Part shown: piece after piece, positions 17,602 through 26,711 of the stretch
Layout of the letters: each line of letters begins with the position of its first letter
How positions within the stretch are numbered: the first letter of the stretch is position 1
NCBI RefSeq assembly: GCF_900094545.1
Contig: NZ_FMAH01000023.1
Span: forward strand, 39,756 to 103,755
Direction of reading: 5' to 3'
DNA: 64,000 nt
Origin: Martinezella miluonensis
Lineage (GTDB): Bacteria; Pseudomonadota; Alphaproteobacteria; Rhizobiales; Rhizobiaceae
The notes under the pieces: generated by a model
Told to the model about the DNA's origin: nothing
The model's database searches: none
What the model saw: only the letters and a program-made list of their open reading frames with translations
Program-made: the position numbers and the translations under genes

Positions 17602-18957
17602 ATGAAGAAAATGACCATTTTGCGGACTCTGAAATCCATCACTGTCGCGGCCGCTATTCTGGCCTCGACTTCCGTATTCGCATTCTCCAAGGACGTTTCC
17701 ATCAGCGTATGGGCCGGCGGCACCGGTCCGAACGATGTCTATCGCCTCGACGCCATCGAGATCGCAGCCCAGCAGCTGCAGCGCCAGGCCGCTCTCAGGG
17801 GGCAAGACCTGAAGATCACCGTCGAGAAGAAGGCCTATTCCGGCTGGGATGACTTCAAGCAGGCGCTGACCCTTGCCGCCGAAGCTAAGACCGCCCCGAA
17901 CATCGTCGTCAGCGGCCATGAGGACATTGCGCCCTGGTCCCAGGCCGGCCTCATCGTTCCGATCGAGAATTACGTCGACCTCGACGCTTGGCCGCTCAAC
18001 GGCATCTACGAGAACCTGCTGCAGATTGCCTCCTACAACGGCACCGTCTACGGCATCCCGCAGGACGCCGAATCCCGCCCGATGTTCTTCTGGAAGCCGT
18101 ATATGAAGGCGATCGGCTATAGCGATGCCGATCTGGACGCACTGCCGCAGAGCGTCAAGGACGGCAAGTACACCATGAAGAACCTGCTCGAAGACGCCAA
18201 GAAGATGCAGGACAAGGGCCTTGTCCAGCCAGGCTACGGCTTCTATCCACGCAACAGCAACGGCCCGGATTACTGGCAGTTCTACACCAGCTTCGGTGGC
18301 ACGATGGAACAAGACGGCAAACTCGTCTTCGACAAAGCTGCCATGACCCGCACCTATCAGTTCTTCGCCGATGCCGTGAAGGCGGGCGTCACCAAGAAGA
18401 ACCATATCGGCATGCCGAGTGACCAATGGTGGAAGGAGGTCGCCACGGGCAAGGCCGGTACATGGGACGGCGGCACCTGGCACTATGCCCGCCTCGTCAA
18501 CCAGGAAGGTCTCAAGGACTTCTTCGGCAACGTGATCTTCACGCTGATCCCGGCAGGCGAGGGCGGCAAGGCCAACACACTGACCCATCCTCTCGTCTAC
18601 CTCCTGACCGCCGGTCACGACAAGGAGGACACCGATATCGCCGCTCAGCTGATCACGATTGCGTCCGAGCCGCGCATCAATGCGCTGCATGCGGTCAAAT
18701 CCGCTCACCTCGGCATTTCTCAGGCTGAATCCCAGGTCGATTTCTACTCGGCCGACCGCTGGACCCGTGAAGCTACCGAGCGCCTGCTGCCGCATGCCAG
18801 TGCAATGCCGAACAATTCCGATTTCGGCACCTATTGGAACATCATGTGGAAGAATCTTCAGGCATCCTGGACCGGTGACAAGACCGTCGACGCGGCTATC
18901 GGCGATGCCGAGAGCGAGCTGAAAAGCACGCTCGGTGGCAAGATCGTCATCCGCTAG
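17602..18957 (+). CDS. Extracellular solute-binding protein, UgpB/CUT1-like, of a GDPD-linked ABC system
   Basis: 451 residues with a Sec signal peptide ending near FAFSKD. It is a family 1 binding protein fold (APNIVVSGHEDIAPW, VYGIPQDAESRPMFFW, GKAGTWDGGTWHYARL). It starts a tightly packed operon of two permeases, an ATPase, a glycerophosphodiester phosphodiesterase and a LacI regulator, which suggests uptake of a glycerophosphodiester or a related phosphorylated compound. ATG at 17611 is an alternative start because GGAGAG is nearly adjacent to 17602. Confidence 0.88.
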   Translation: MKKMTILRTLKSITVAAAILASTSVFAFSKDVSISVWAGGTGPNDVYRLDAIEIAAQQLQRQAALRGQDLKITVEKKAYSGWDDFKQALTLAAEAKTAPNIVVSGHEDIAPWSQAGLIVPIENYVDLDAWPLNGIYENLLQIASYNGTVYGIPQDAESRPMFFWKPYMKAIGYSDADLDALPQSVKDGKYTMKNLLEDAKKMQDKGLVQPGYGFYPRNSNGPDYWQFYTSFGGTMEQDGKLVFDKAAMTRTYQFFADAVKAGVTKKNHIGMPSDQWWKEVATGKAGTWDGGTWHYARLVNQEGLKDFFGNVIFTLIPAGEGGKANTLTHPLVYLLTAGHDKEDTDIAAQLITIASEPRINALHAVKSAHLGISQAESQVDFYSADRWTREATERLLPHASAMPNNSDFGTYWNIMWKNLQASWTGDKTVDAAIGDAESELKSTLGGKIVIR

Positions 18958-18972
18958 GATCGAAGCACTCTT

Positions 18973-18998
18973 CCGGGCGGCGGCGACCCGCTGCCCGG
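18973..18998 (+). other. Intergenic hairpin after the binding-protein gene
   Basis: CCGGGC-GGCGG pairs with CCGCT-GCCCGG (one G-T wobble), giving an 11-bp stem around a 4-base loop. It lies between the binding-protein stop and the first permease, with no T-run. It matches the position of hairpins behind the other binding-protein genes in this window. Confidence 0.5.
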
Positions 18999-19019
18999 TC
19001 GGTCGGCGAGGAGGCTTCC

Positions 19020-20321
19020 ATGAAATCGTCCAGAACACTCGGACTGGTAATGATCGCGCCCGCGGCGATCATGATCGTTCTCTTCTTCCTGCTGCCGGTC
19101 GTTCTGACGGCGGTCTTCTCGATGACCAACATGACGACCGCGACGGGCATTTCCGGCGGCGTCTACCAGATCGCGCCCAATTCGCTGATCACGCTGAAAT
19201 CGGCGATGCCCAACATCGCCGCCGAAATGGCCGAGCCGCGCTATACGATAGACGAGGTGGGCCTCAAGGCCGTGGAACGGCTGGGCCTTGCGCCTGGCAT
19301 TGCTGCGGAATTGCGAGCCAAACACACCGGCGAGGTCTTCCCCAAGCGCCGCGACGCTGAGCGCATGATCAAGGATCTTGCCGAACGGCCTTCGACACGT
19401 GATGTCAAGCAAATTTCCGAACAGTTCAACCGCTCTGTCCTCAACACGCGCTTCGACAGCAAGGAGCAGCTCTTTTCAGCCCTGGATAGTCTAGGGCTTG
19501 AGCTGGCGCCGGAACTGAAGGAAACCGTCGCCAAGGCCACCTATACCGGCTGGACCTGGACGACCGACAACTTTTCGCGCATGGCCAACTCGCCCGATAT
19601 GGCGCGCGTATTGCTGAATACCGCGCTCTATGTCGCGCTGGTGCTAATGCTCTTCAACGTCGGTTATGCGCTGCTGCTCGCGATCTGGACACATTACATG
19701 CCGGCGAGGCCGGCCTCGATCTTCCGCGGCATCTGGCTCCTGCCGCGCATCACCCCGGTCGTCATCTATGTGATGCTGTGGAAATGGCTCGCCTGGGATA
19801 CCGGCTTCATCTCGATCCTGATGGGCAAGTTCGGCTATCCCCCGAAGAACTACCTGCTCGACAGCGCCTACAATGCCTGGTTTTTCGTTGTGCTGATCAA
19901 CGGCTTCATCGGCGCCTCGATGGGCATGCTGGTCTTCTCCTCGGCGATGAAGGCCATTCCGAAGAGCCAGTTTTATGCGAGCGAAGTCGACGGCGCGTCG
20001 CGCTGGCAGCAGATCCGCTACATCATCCTGCCGCAGATGCGCTGGCCGATCCTCTTCGTCACCTGCTACCAGACGCTTTCGCTGCTTGCCTCCTTCAATG
20101 AAACCCTGCTCGCCACCAATGGCGGACCGGGAAACGCGACCGAAATCTGGGCGCTCGCCGCCTATCACACCGCGCTCAAGAACTATGCCGGCAACCTCGA
20201 ATACGGGCTGGGTGCCGCCATGGCACTGGTGCTCGTCGTCATCGGCGTGACTTTGTCGCTTCTCTATCTGCGCGTCTTCAACTACGGCACGCTTGTCGCC
20301 AAGCCCCTGATCGAGGATTGA
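19020..20321 (+). CDS. ABC permease (MalF/UgpA type) with a large periplasmic insert
   Basis: 433 residues, about 130 longer than a plain CUT1 permease. The first membrane helix (about 10-35) is followed by a hydrophilic insert of roughly 130 residues before the remaining helices. The cytoplasmic EAA-type loop is seen as YASEVDGASRWQQIRYIILP. It pairs with the next permease. GAGGAGG precedes the ATG; the gene follows the binding protein by 62 bases. Confidence 0.9.
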   Translation: MKSSRTLGLVMIAPAAIMIVLFFLLPVVLTAVFSMTNMTTATGISGGVYQIAPNSLITLKSAMPNIAAEMAEPRYTIDEVGLKAVERLGLAPGIAAELRAKHTGEVFPKRRDAERMIKDLAERPSTRDVKQISEQFNRSVLNTRFDSKEQLFSALDSLGLELAPELKETVAKATYTGWTWTTDNFSRMANSPDMARVLLNTALYVALVLMLFNVGYALLLAIWTHYMPARPASIFRGIWLLPRITPVVIYVMLWKWLAWDTGFISILMGKFGYPPKNYLLDSAYNAWFFVVLINGFIGASMGMLVFSSAMKAIPKSQFYASEVDGASRWQQIRYIILPQMRWPILFVTCYQTLSLLASFNETLLATNGGPGNATEIWALAAYHTALKNYAGNLEYGLGAAMALVLVVIGVTLSLLYLRVFNYGTLVAKPLIED

Positions 20322-20323
20322 CC

Positions 20324-21166
20324 ATGGTCGAACGATCGCAGCCCCCGGTAAATTACCGCAGCTGGCCCGTCATATCGGTGCTCACCATCGCGAGCCTGCC
20401 GCTGCTCTTGATGTATGTCTATCTTTTCCTCGACACCGTGACGGTGAAGCAGGCGGACGCGCTGCTGCCCTCCGGTTTCACACTCCAGCATTGGCGCTTC
20501 CTATGGCAGACGACGGAGGGCAAGGCGAACATCTGGCAGGTGACGGCGAATACGCTGCTCTTTTCGGCCTGCACCACCAGTCTCGTCCTCATCGTCTCGT
20601 CGATGGCGGGCTACGTGCTGTCGCGGCTGAATGTGCCGGCACGTGGCTTTTTCCTTGCAGGCGTCATGGTGCTGCATGCCTTTCCGTCGGTGACGCTGAT
20701 CATCGCCATCTTCATCGTGTTGCAGGTGATCGGGCTCTATAATTCGCTGATCGGCGTCATCCTGGTAAAGGCGGCGATCGATCTGCCGCTCGGCATCTGG
20801 CTGATGAAAGGCTTCTACGACACCGTGCCCTGGGAGATCGAAATGGCTGGCGTCGTCGACGGCGCTTCGCGCTTTAGGGTGTGGCGCAGTCTCGTGCTGC
20901 CGCAGGTCCAGCCCGGTATCATGGCGCTCGGCCTGTTTTCCTTCCTCTCCGGCTGGGGCGAATTCATCCTGCCGCAGGTGCTGGCGCCAGGCAACCAGGT
21001 GCAGGTGCTTTCGGTTTATCTCGCGGACTTCCTCGCCGACGACAACAATTATGATTTCTACATGTTCAAGGCAGTCGGCGTCTTCTACCTCGTGCCGGTG
21101 CTGCTCGTTTACGCACTCTTCAACAAATACCTCATGAACATCTATGGCAGCGGGAGCAAAGGCTGA
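20324..21166 (+). CDS. ABC permease (MalG/UgpE type)
   Basis: 280 residues from ATG at 20324, two bases after the upstream stop, with GAGG before it. There are six membrane helices and the EAA loop EMAGVVDGASRFRVWRSLVLP. It is the second half of the heterodimeric channel. Its stop overlaps the ATPase start (TGATG), indicating translational coupling. Confidence 0.92.
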   Translation: MVERSQPPVNYRSWPVISVLTIASLPLLLMYVYLFLDTVTVKQADALLPSGFTLQHWRFLWQTTEGKANIWQVTANTLLFSACTTSLVLIVSSMAGYVLSRLNVPARGFFLAGVMVLHAFPSVTLIIAIFIVLQVIGLYNSLIGVILVKAAIDLPLGIWLMKGFYDTVPWEIEMAGVVDGASRFRVWRSLVLPQVQPGIMALGLFSFLSGWGEFILPQVLAPGNQVQVLSVYLADFLADDNNYDFYMFKAVGVFYLVPVLLVYALFNKYLMNIYGSGSKG

Positions 21167-22221
21167 TGCGCATCCTCCTCGACAATTTTTCGAAGAGCTT
21201 CGGCTCCACCAAAATCATCGAGAACATGCGGCTCGAAGTCGGTAGCGGCGAGATGCTGGCGCTGCTCGGCCCCTCCGGCTGCGGCAAGTCAACGACGCTT
21301 TTCGCTATCTGCGGCATTCACCGCCCAACCGGCGGGCGCATCCTTTTCGGCGACCGCGACGTCACCGATCTGCCAAGCCAGGTCCGCAATGTCGGCGTCG
21401 TCTTCCAGTCCTATGCCCTTTATCCACACATGACGGTTGCCGAAAATATCGGCTTTCCCTTGAAGGTGAAGGGGGTGCCGGCTGCCGAAATCCGCAAGGA
21501 GGTCGACCGCATCGCAGCGCTCGTCCAGATCGGCAACCTGATGGGCCGGCGACCGGCCGAGCTTTCCGGCGGCCAGCAGCAGCGCGTGGCGCTCGCGCGT
21601 GCGCTGATCCGCAAGCCAGACGTGCTGCTGCTTGACGAACCGCTCGCCAATCTCGATGCCAAGCTGCGCCTCGAAATGCGCTCGGAAATCCGCCGCCTGC
21701 AGCGCGAGACCGGCATCACCGCCATCCTCGTCACCCATGACCAGGTGGAGGCGATGAGCATGTGCGACCGCATCGCCATCATGAAGGAAGGCGAGATCGT
21801 CCAGATCGCCACGCCGGCGGAGATGTACAATGATCCGAAGACAGCTTTCGTTGCCGGGTTCCTCGGCAATCCGCCGATCACCTTCCTGCGCGGCGTCATG
21901 GACAAGGGCGCCTTTGTCGTCCCCGAAAGCGAGATTCGCGTGCCCCTGCCTGCTGCCGTCGACGCTTCCGAAGGCACGAAGCTGATGCTCGGCGTGCGGC
22001 CGGAGCATTTCACCCCGACGGGCGACGTCGCCGTATCTGGCAAGATCACCTTTGCCGAAACTCAAGGCCGTGAGAACCTGTATGACGTGCTTCTCGCTGG
22101 CGGGCCGCTACTGCGCTCGATCCAGCCGGTGCGCAACGACATTCACGTCGGCGACGATGTCCGCTGGGCGATCGACAGCCGCTGCATCCTTGTCTTCGAC
22201 GAAAATGGCAGGCGGCTCTGA
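21166..22221 (+). CDS. ABC ATPase, UgpC/MalK type
   Basis: 351 residues. Walker A GPSGCGKST, signature LSGGQQQRVALARAL, Walker B VLLLDEPLANLDAKLR, then a C-terminal TOBE-type domain (LGVRPEHF). It energises the transporter encoded just upstream. It may also serve the second ABC system at 25851-29059, whose operon has no ATPase gene. The start overlaps the upstream stop and the stop overlaps the next start. Confidence 0.94.
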   Translation: MRILLDNFSKSFGSTKIIENMRLEVGSGEMLALLGPSGCGKSTTLFAICGIHRPTGGRILFGDRDVTDLPSQVRNVGVVFQSYALYPHMTVAENIGFPLKVKGVPAAEIRKEVDRIAALVQIGNLMGRRPAELSGGQQQRVALARALIRKPDVLLLDEPLANLDAKLRLEMRSEIRRLQRETGITAILVTHDQVEAMSMCDRIAIMKEGEIVQIATPAEMYNDPKTAFVAGFLGNPPITFLRGVMDKGAFVVPESEIRVPLPAAVDASEGTKLMLGVRPEHFTPTGDVAVSGKITFAETQGRENLYDVLLAGGPLLRSIQPVRNDIHVGDDVRWAIDSRCILVFDENGRRL

Positions 22222-23000
22222 TGGCCCGCGATTTCTCGGCGTTCTTTGCGCGTTACAGCTGGCCCTCTGGCAAGGGGCGGATTCCCTTCTGCATCGGCCA
22301 TCGCGGCGCTAGCGGCCACGAGCGCGAGAATACGATCGCCGCCTTCCGCCGGGCTGCTGAACTCGGCGCGGAAATGTGGGAACTCGATACGCAATTGACC
22401 AAAGACGGCGTGGTCGTGGTTTCGCATGACGACCACCTCGACCGCGTCTTCGGCATTGACCGCCGCATTTCCGAAATGACGGCTGCCGAACTCGCCGCCC
22501 TCGAAGGCGTCGACGTGCCGAGCTTTTTGGAAGTCGCCGCTCTCGCTCGCGAGACCGGAACTGGTCTCTATGTCGAACTCAAGGCGCCTGGAACCGGCAT
22601 GCTCTGTTGGCAGCATCTTGCCGGGATCAACCAGCGCTTCGCCTGTCTCGGCTCCTTCGATATCGCACAGGTGCGCGAACTCAGCGACGCGGGCTGTGAT
22701 TTTCCGCTTTCCGTGCTGGTCCGTGTCGGCCATGATCCGCATAGTCTCGGCGACGAGGCCGGCGCGGATATCCTGCATCTTTGCTGGGAGGGGGCTGGCG
22801 AGCGTCCGCAGGACCTGGTGACCGACGCGCTGATGCGCCGCGCCTTCGACGCGGGCCGCGAGATCGTGCTTTGGCACGAGGAGCGGCCAGCCATTCTCGA
22901 TGACATCATGAAGCTGCCGGTCCTTGGCATCTGCACGGATCTGCCCGATCTGATGCGGCCTCCGGCGATGAGGGAAAAAGCAGTTGGCAGACAAGGATAA
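22221..23000 (+). CDS. Glycerophosphodiester phosphodiesterase
   Basis: 259 residues with the complete GDPD active site: IGHRGASGHERENT (histidine-arginine pair), MWELDTQLTKDGVVVVSHDD (glutamate/aspartate and second histidine) and GLYVELKAPG. It hydrolyses glycerophosphodiesters to an alcohol and glycerol phosphate. No signal peptide is seen, so it acts on imported substrate. Its translational coupling to the ABC genes ties the transporter to phosphodiester uptake. Confidence 0.93.
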   Translation: MARDFSAFFARYSWPSGKGRIPFCIGHRGASGHERENTIAAFRRAAELGAEMWELDTQLTKDGVVVVSHDDHLDRVFGIDRRISEMTAAELAALEGVDVPSFLEVAALARETGTGLYVELKAPGTGMLCWQHLAGINQRFACLGSFDIAQVRELSDAGCDFPLSVLVRVGHDPHSLGDEAGADILHLCWEGAGERPQDLVTDALMRRAFDAGREIVLWHEERPAILDDIMKLPVLGICTDLPDLMRPPAMREKAVGRQG

Positions 23001-23988
23001 GGGGCCGCGCAAGGTAACGTCCTTCGACGTGGCGCGTGTGGCCGGCGTCTCGCGTGCCGCCGTTTCACGCGCTTTCACGCCGGATGCCAGCGTCTCGCCG
23101 AAGACGCGAGAGAAGGTCTATCAGGCTGCCAAGGAACTCGGCTATCGCGTGAACTATCTTGCACGGAGCCTGACCAACAAACGCTCCGATCTCGTCGGCC
23201 TCGTCGCCGCCGGCCTCGACAATCCGTTCCGTACGCTGCAGATCGAGCATCTGGCAAAGGCGTTGCTCGCCCGTAATTTCCGCCCCATCCTGCTGCCGAC
23301 CTCTCAGGAGGCGGATACTTCGACTGTTATCGGCCAGCTGCTGCATTACGCCGTATCGGGTGTCATCGTCACCTCGGACGCGCCGCCGACCGAGATCTGC
23401 GAGCAGTGCGCGGCCGAAGGCGTGCCGATCGTGCTGATCAACAAGGGCAACGACATCCCCTTTGTCGACCGTATCATCTCGGATGACCGTATGGCCGGTC
23501 ATCTGGCCGCCACCCATCTGATCGACAGTGGCGTGCGAAAACCCGCCGTGATGGCCGCACCCGCGATATCCTATACGGCGCGGCGGCGCAGCGAGGCGTT
23601 CATCGCGTGCTGCGAGCAGCTCGGTGCCGAGGCGCAACTTCTGCAAATCAAGGTCAACGACTACCAGAGCGGCTATGATGCGGCGGGTGAACTTGCCGCA
23701 TCCGGCATCGACGGGCTGTTTTGCGCCAACGATTACATGGCCTGCGGCGTGATCGACCGCCTCATGCATGGCCGCGGCCGCAACGATGCTCCACCGCTGC
23801 GCGTTATCGGCCATGACGACATTCCGCAGGCGAGTTGGTCCGCCTACGACCTCACGACCATCCGCCAGCCCTGCGACTTCCAGGCCGAACAGACCGTCGA
23901 TCTGTTGATGAGCCGGATGGCCGAACCGGACCTGACGGCACGGGTCGAACTCACGCCGGTGACGCTGATAAAAAGAAGGACTGCTTGA
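22984..23988 (+). CDS. LacI-family regulator of the GDPD-linked ABC operon
   Basis: 334 residues from TTG at 22984, overlapping the GDPD gene by 17 bases; GAGGGA lies just upstream and no in-frame ATG is available. The helix-turn-helix VTSFDVARVAGVSRAAVSRAF is at the N-terminus, followed by a periplasmic-binding-like effector domain (DLVGLVAAGLDNPF, FCANDYMACGVID, VIGHDDIPQASW). It probably acts on the palindrome at 17563-17572. Its stop overlaps the start of a truncated gene. Confidence 0.9.
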   Translation: MADKDKGPRKVTSFDVARVAGVSRAAVSRAFTPDASVSPKTREKVYQAAKELGYRVNYLARSLTNKRSDLVGLVAAGLDNPFRTLQIEHLAKALLARNFRPILLPTSQEADTSTVIGQLLHYAVSGVIVTSDAPPTEICEQCAAEGVPIVLINKGNDIPFVDRIISDDRMAGHLAATHLIDSGVRKPAVMAAPAISYTARRRSEAFIACCEQLGAEAQLLQIKVNDYQSGYDAAGELAASGIDGLFCANDYMACGVIDRLMHGRGRNDAPPLRVIGHDDIPQASWSAYDLTTIRQPCDFQAEQTVDLLMSRMAEPDLTARVELTPVTLIKRRTA

Positions 23989-24083
23989 TGAATTCCGCAT
24001 TCGACGCCGCCGCCATCCGCGCGCGGGCGGAGGTCGCGATCACTGTTGCCCTCGAGGTCGGACGGGAGACCGCCCGGTTTCGG
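23988..24083 (+). pseudogene. 5' stump of an inositol-monophosphatase-like gene
   Basis: ATG at 23988 overlaps the LacI stop (TGATG) and has AGAAGGA before it, so it was once a normal operon member. The first 30 residues (MNSAFDAAAIRARAEVAITV, then ALEVGRETARFR) look like the N-terminal helix of inositol-monophosphatase-family enzymes. After about 24083 the frame runs into antisense of the convergent GDPD gene and the similarity ends. The family assignment is from pattern recognition over a short stretch and is moderate. Confidence 0.6.
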
Positions 24084-24947
24084 TTAACCCGTCATCCGCT
24101 GGCGCCAGGCGCGCTCGGTCGCCAGTGCCTCATCGGTGGTGATCTGGTCTGGTTTCAGCGCCATCAGCGCCGAGAAATTCGTCCACTCCTCTTCGCTGAA
24201 ACCAGCCTCCGGATCTCTCAGGGTGAAGGTCCAGGCATCGACGCGTTTGCCCTCGTCACGGCAGAGACCGATCATATCCAGGCCTTCCTTGGCGGCATTG
24301 AGGATCAGCGACCAGTGGAGATAGATTGTGTCAGGTTCGGTTGGGCCGCGCAGGTCGGCGCGTAATTCCATCTCGACAGCCTTCCAACCGCCGACTTTCC
24401 TAATGTCGTAAAGCTTATCGGACGGATCGATGCCGCGCAGCACCTCGGGAAGCTTCTCCTTGACCGCGACGATGAGGTCGAGGCTGCCACCGCTGATGAT
24501 CACCGCGGCAGCGATATCTCGGAAATTCTCGGCAAGATGCCGTATGCCGCGCGCGCCGATCGCTTCAAAGTCGTCCTTCATATCGAATTGCAGCAATGCG
24601 GCCGGATGCGTCGATTGCATCATGGCAGCGAGATCCTCGCTGAGGATCAGCGGCCGCCCTCCGTCCTGCATCCTAATATCGCTTAGGTCGGTAATGCTCT
24701 TCCCGGCGATCGGTCCGTGTCCTGTTGTCTCACCTTCGAGCTGCTTATCATGCAGCACGACGAAGCCGCCATCGCCGCGCACACGCATATCGAGCTCCAT
24801 CGAGGCGCCGACGGTAAAACCCTCCGCCATCACCTCGGCAGAAAACAGTGGATCGGAAAACCGCTTGCGTAGGCGGTGCCATTTCAAGCGAGTGCGATGC
24901 CCCTCGTGCAAAATCTCCAGGCCCTGCGCATCCTGCAATCTCGTCAT
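24084..24947 (-). CDS. Second glycerophosphodiester phosphodiesterase-like protein
   Basis: 287 residues from ATG at 24947 (GGAGAG eight bases before). GDPD features: WHRLRKRF near residue 25, SMELDMRVRGDGGFVVLHD with the E-x-D pair and second histidine, and LLQFDMK. The first motif is divergent, lacking the usual HRG, so activity on ordinary glycerophosphodiesters is less certain than for the gene at 22221. It is the last gene of the minus-strand operon 24084-29949 and converges on the stump of the first cluster. Confidence 0.8.
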   Translation of the reverse strand: MTRLQDAQGLEILHEGHRTRLKWHRLRKRFSDPLFSAEVMAEGFTVGASMELDMRVRGDGGFVVLHDKQLEGETTGHGPIAGKSITDLSDIRMQDGGRPLILSEDLAAMMQSTHPAALLQFDMKDDFEAIGARGIRHLAENFRDIAAAVIISGGSLDLIVAVKEKLPEVLRGIDPSDKLYDIRKVGGWKAVEMELRADLRGPTEPDTIYLHWSLILNAAKEGLDMIGLCRDEGKRVDAWTFTLRDPEAGFSEEEWTNFSALMALKPDQITTDEALATERAWRQRMTG

Positions 24948-25113
24948 CTCCAGCAACTCTCCATGATGCCACTCTCCTGGCTTGACGAGCCGTGATTATC
25001 AAGGGTCGGAGGCGGCTTTCATCGACGGGATGGCCGGCCTGTCTGAGGTGCGCGTCGGCTGTAGTTCAACCGCAATGCGGCTGAAATCAGCCCAGCGGGC
25101 GACAAAGCTGGGC

Positions 25114-25851
25114 CTACGGGCGTCCCAAAAGCCGTTCTCTTAGGCGTCGAATGACGTCAGGCCGGAGGCCTGCCGCGGCGAGATAATCCGCCGCAGAATG
25201 GTAGTCCTTTTCTATGAAGGCGATCGTCGCGGCCATGGTCGCGGGATCGCAGGCAAGCAGTGGGCGGAATTTCTCGATGTCGGCACCCCGCGCGAGGGCG
25301 CTGGCAAGTATGTCGTCGATCAACGGCTCGATCAGACGGCCGGTGAGCGAATAATCTTCGAGAATGCTTGCCGTATCGACGCCGGCGTTTGCAAGCAGCA
25401 GGGCGGCGATGATGCCGGTGCGGTCCTTGCCCGCCGTGCAATGGAAGAGCACGACATTGTCACCTGCCTCGGCAATCAGCGTCAATACGGTGCATATGGC
25501 TTCTTGGCGTTCCCGCAGGGCTTGGACATAGAGATCGAGCAGCGTGTCGGTGTCGGGTCTGTAAGGGGGCGCCAGCGTATCGAACAGCGAGATATTGTGA
25601 TAGCGCACTGCCTCGTTGCGACTGAACGGATTGGGCTGATGCGTGAGCTCCGTCGCATTGCGCAGGTCGATCACGACCCTCACGCCTTCCCCGATCAGGG
25701 TCGCCATTCCTTCCTTATCCAGGCGGTGCAGCCCGTCGGAGCGAAGGATCCGTCGCCAGAGCGTGGTCGTCGTGCCGGCGGAATAACCCCCGAGATCGCG
25801 AAGGTTGTAGGTGCCCTTGATGGGCAGGTGACGCATAGCATGGAGGTCCAT
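25114..25851 (-). CDS. Tyrosine-phosphatase-like protein (Y_phosphatase3 type)
   Basis: 245 residues. The N-terminal NLRDLGGY motif and the P-loop HCTAGKDRTG with its catalytic cysteine and arginine identify the family, whose members dephosphorylate tyrosine, phosphoinositides or other phosphoesters. The start overlaps the permease stop (TGATG), so it is translationally coupled to the transporter. In this setting removal of phosphate from an imported compound is more likely than signalling. Confidence 0.87.
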   Translation of the reverse strand: MDLHAMRHLPIKGTYNLRDLGGYSAGTTTTLWRRILRSDGLHRLDKEGMATLIGEGVRVVIDLRNATELTHQPNPFSRNEAVRYHNISLFDTLAPPYRPDTDTLLDLYVQALRERQEAICTVLTLIAEAGDNVVLFHCTAGKDRTGIIAALLLANAGVDTASILEDYSLTGRLIEPLIDDILASALARGADIEKFRPLLACDPATMAATIAFIEKDYHSAADYLAAAGLRPDVIRRLRERLLGRP

Positions 25852-26711
25852 CAGCGTATTCCCGATTTCATGAAGGAAGAAACGACCTGCCGCTGCAGTA
25901 CAATATAGAGGATGAAAACCGGCAGGCTAGCCATAGTGGAAGCGGCCATCAGCGGCCCCCATTGTGTGCCTTCCGAGCTCATGAACATCTGAATGCCGAT
26001 CTGGATCACACTGTTTTCCGGTGTGCGGGAGAGGAGAAGCGGCCAGAAATATTCATTCCATGTCGAAATGAAGATGAGGATGGCAAGCGACGCGATCGTG
26101 CCGCGCAGATTGGGTGTGATCACCTCCCAAAGAGTGCGCCAGCTGCCGGCACCGTCCATCCGCGCCGCCTCCAGCACCTCGTTCGGAAAGCTGCGCATCG
26201 CCTGCAGGAGGAGAAGTACGGCGAGCGCCGAGGCGAAATGCGGCAGGATCAAAGCGGTCACGCTGTCGAGCAGGCCGAGATTGGCGACAATCAGGTAGTT
26301 CGGGATCATCACGACCTGCAGCGGCACCAGCCAGGTAAGCGCGATGAGGATATGGACGATCTTGTCGCCACGAAAGCGCCAGCGTGCGAAGGCATAGGCC
26401 GCCAGCAACCCGGTGAGGAGCTGGATAACGGTGACGACCGCCGACACGATCAATGTGTTTATCAGCATGCGCCCGATCGGGATGGCGCCGAGCGCATAGA
26501 CATAATTGTCCAGCGAAGCCGCGGTCGGCCAAAGGCTTTGTTCGAAGACGCGATTGGCCGGCCGCAGCGATGTTATGATCATCCAATAAACGGGGAACAG
26601 GCAAAGGAACGACAGGACGATCATAATCGCGTGGCCGGCGGTCTTCTCGGCTCCAAGGATGAGACTGCGGCGCTTGCGCATGCTCGGCCGGGTGAGGACA
26701 TCAGTTGTCAT
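25851..26711 (-). CDS. ABC permease (MalG/UgpE type), second phosphodiester-linked system
   Basis: 286 residues with six membrane helices and the EAA loop EAARMDGAGSWRTLWEVITP. It overlaps the partner permease by 11 bases and the phosphatase gene by 3, so it is fully embedded in the operon. No ATPase gene accompanies this permease pair. Confidence 0.91.
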   Translation of the reverse strand: MTTDVLTRPSMRKRRSLILGAEKTAGHAIMIVLSFLCLFPVYWMIITSLRPANRVFEQSLWPTAASLDNYVYALGAIPIGRMLINTLIVSAVVTVIQLLTGLLAAYAFARWRFRGDKIVHILIALTWLVPLQVVMIPNYLIVANLGLLDSVTALILPHFASALAVLLLLQAMRSFPNEVLEAARMDGAGSWRTLWEVITPNLRGTIASLAILIFISTWNEYFWPLLLSRTPENSVIQIGIQMFMSSEGTQWGPLMAASTMASLPVFILYIVLQRQVVSSFMKSGIR

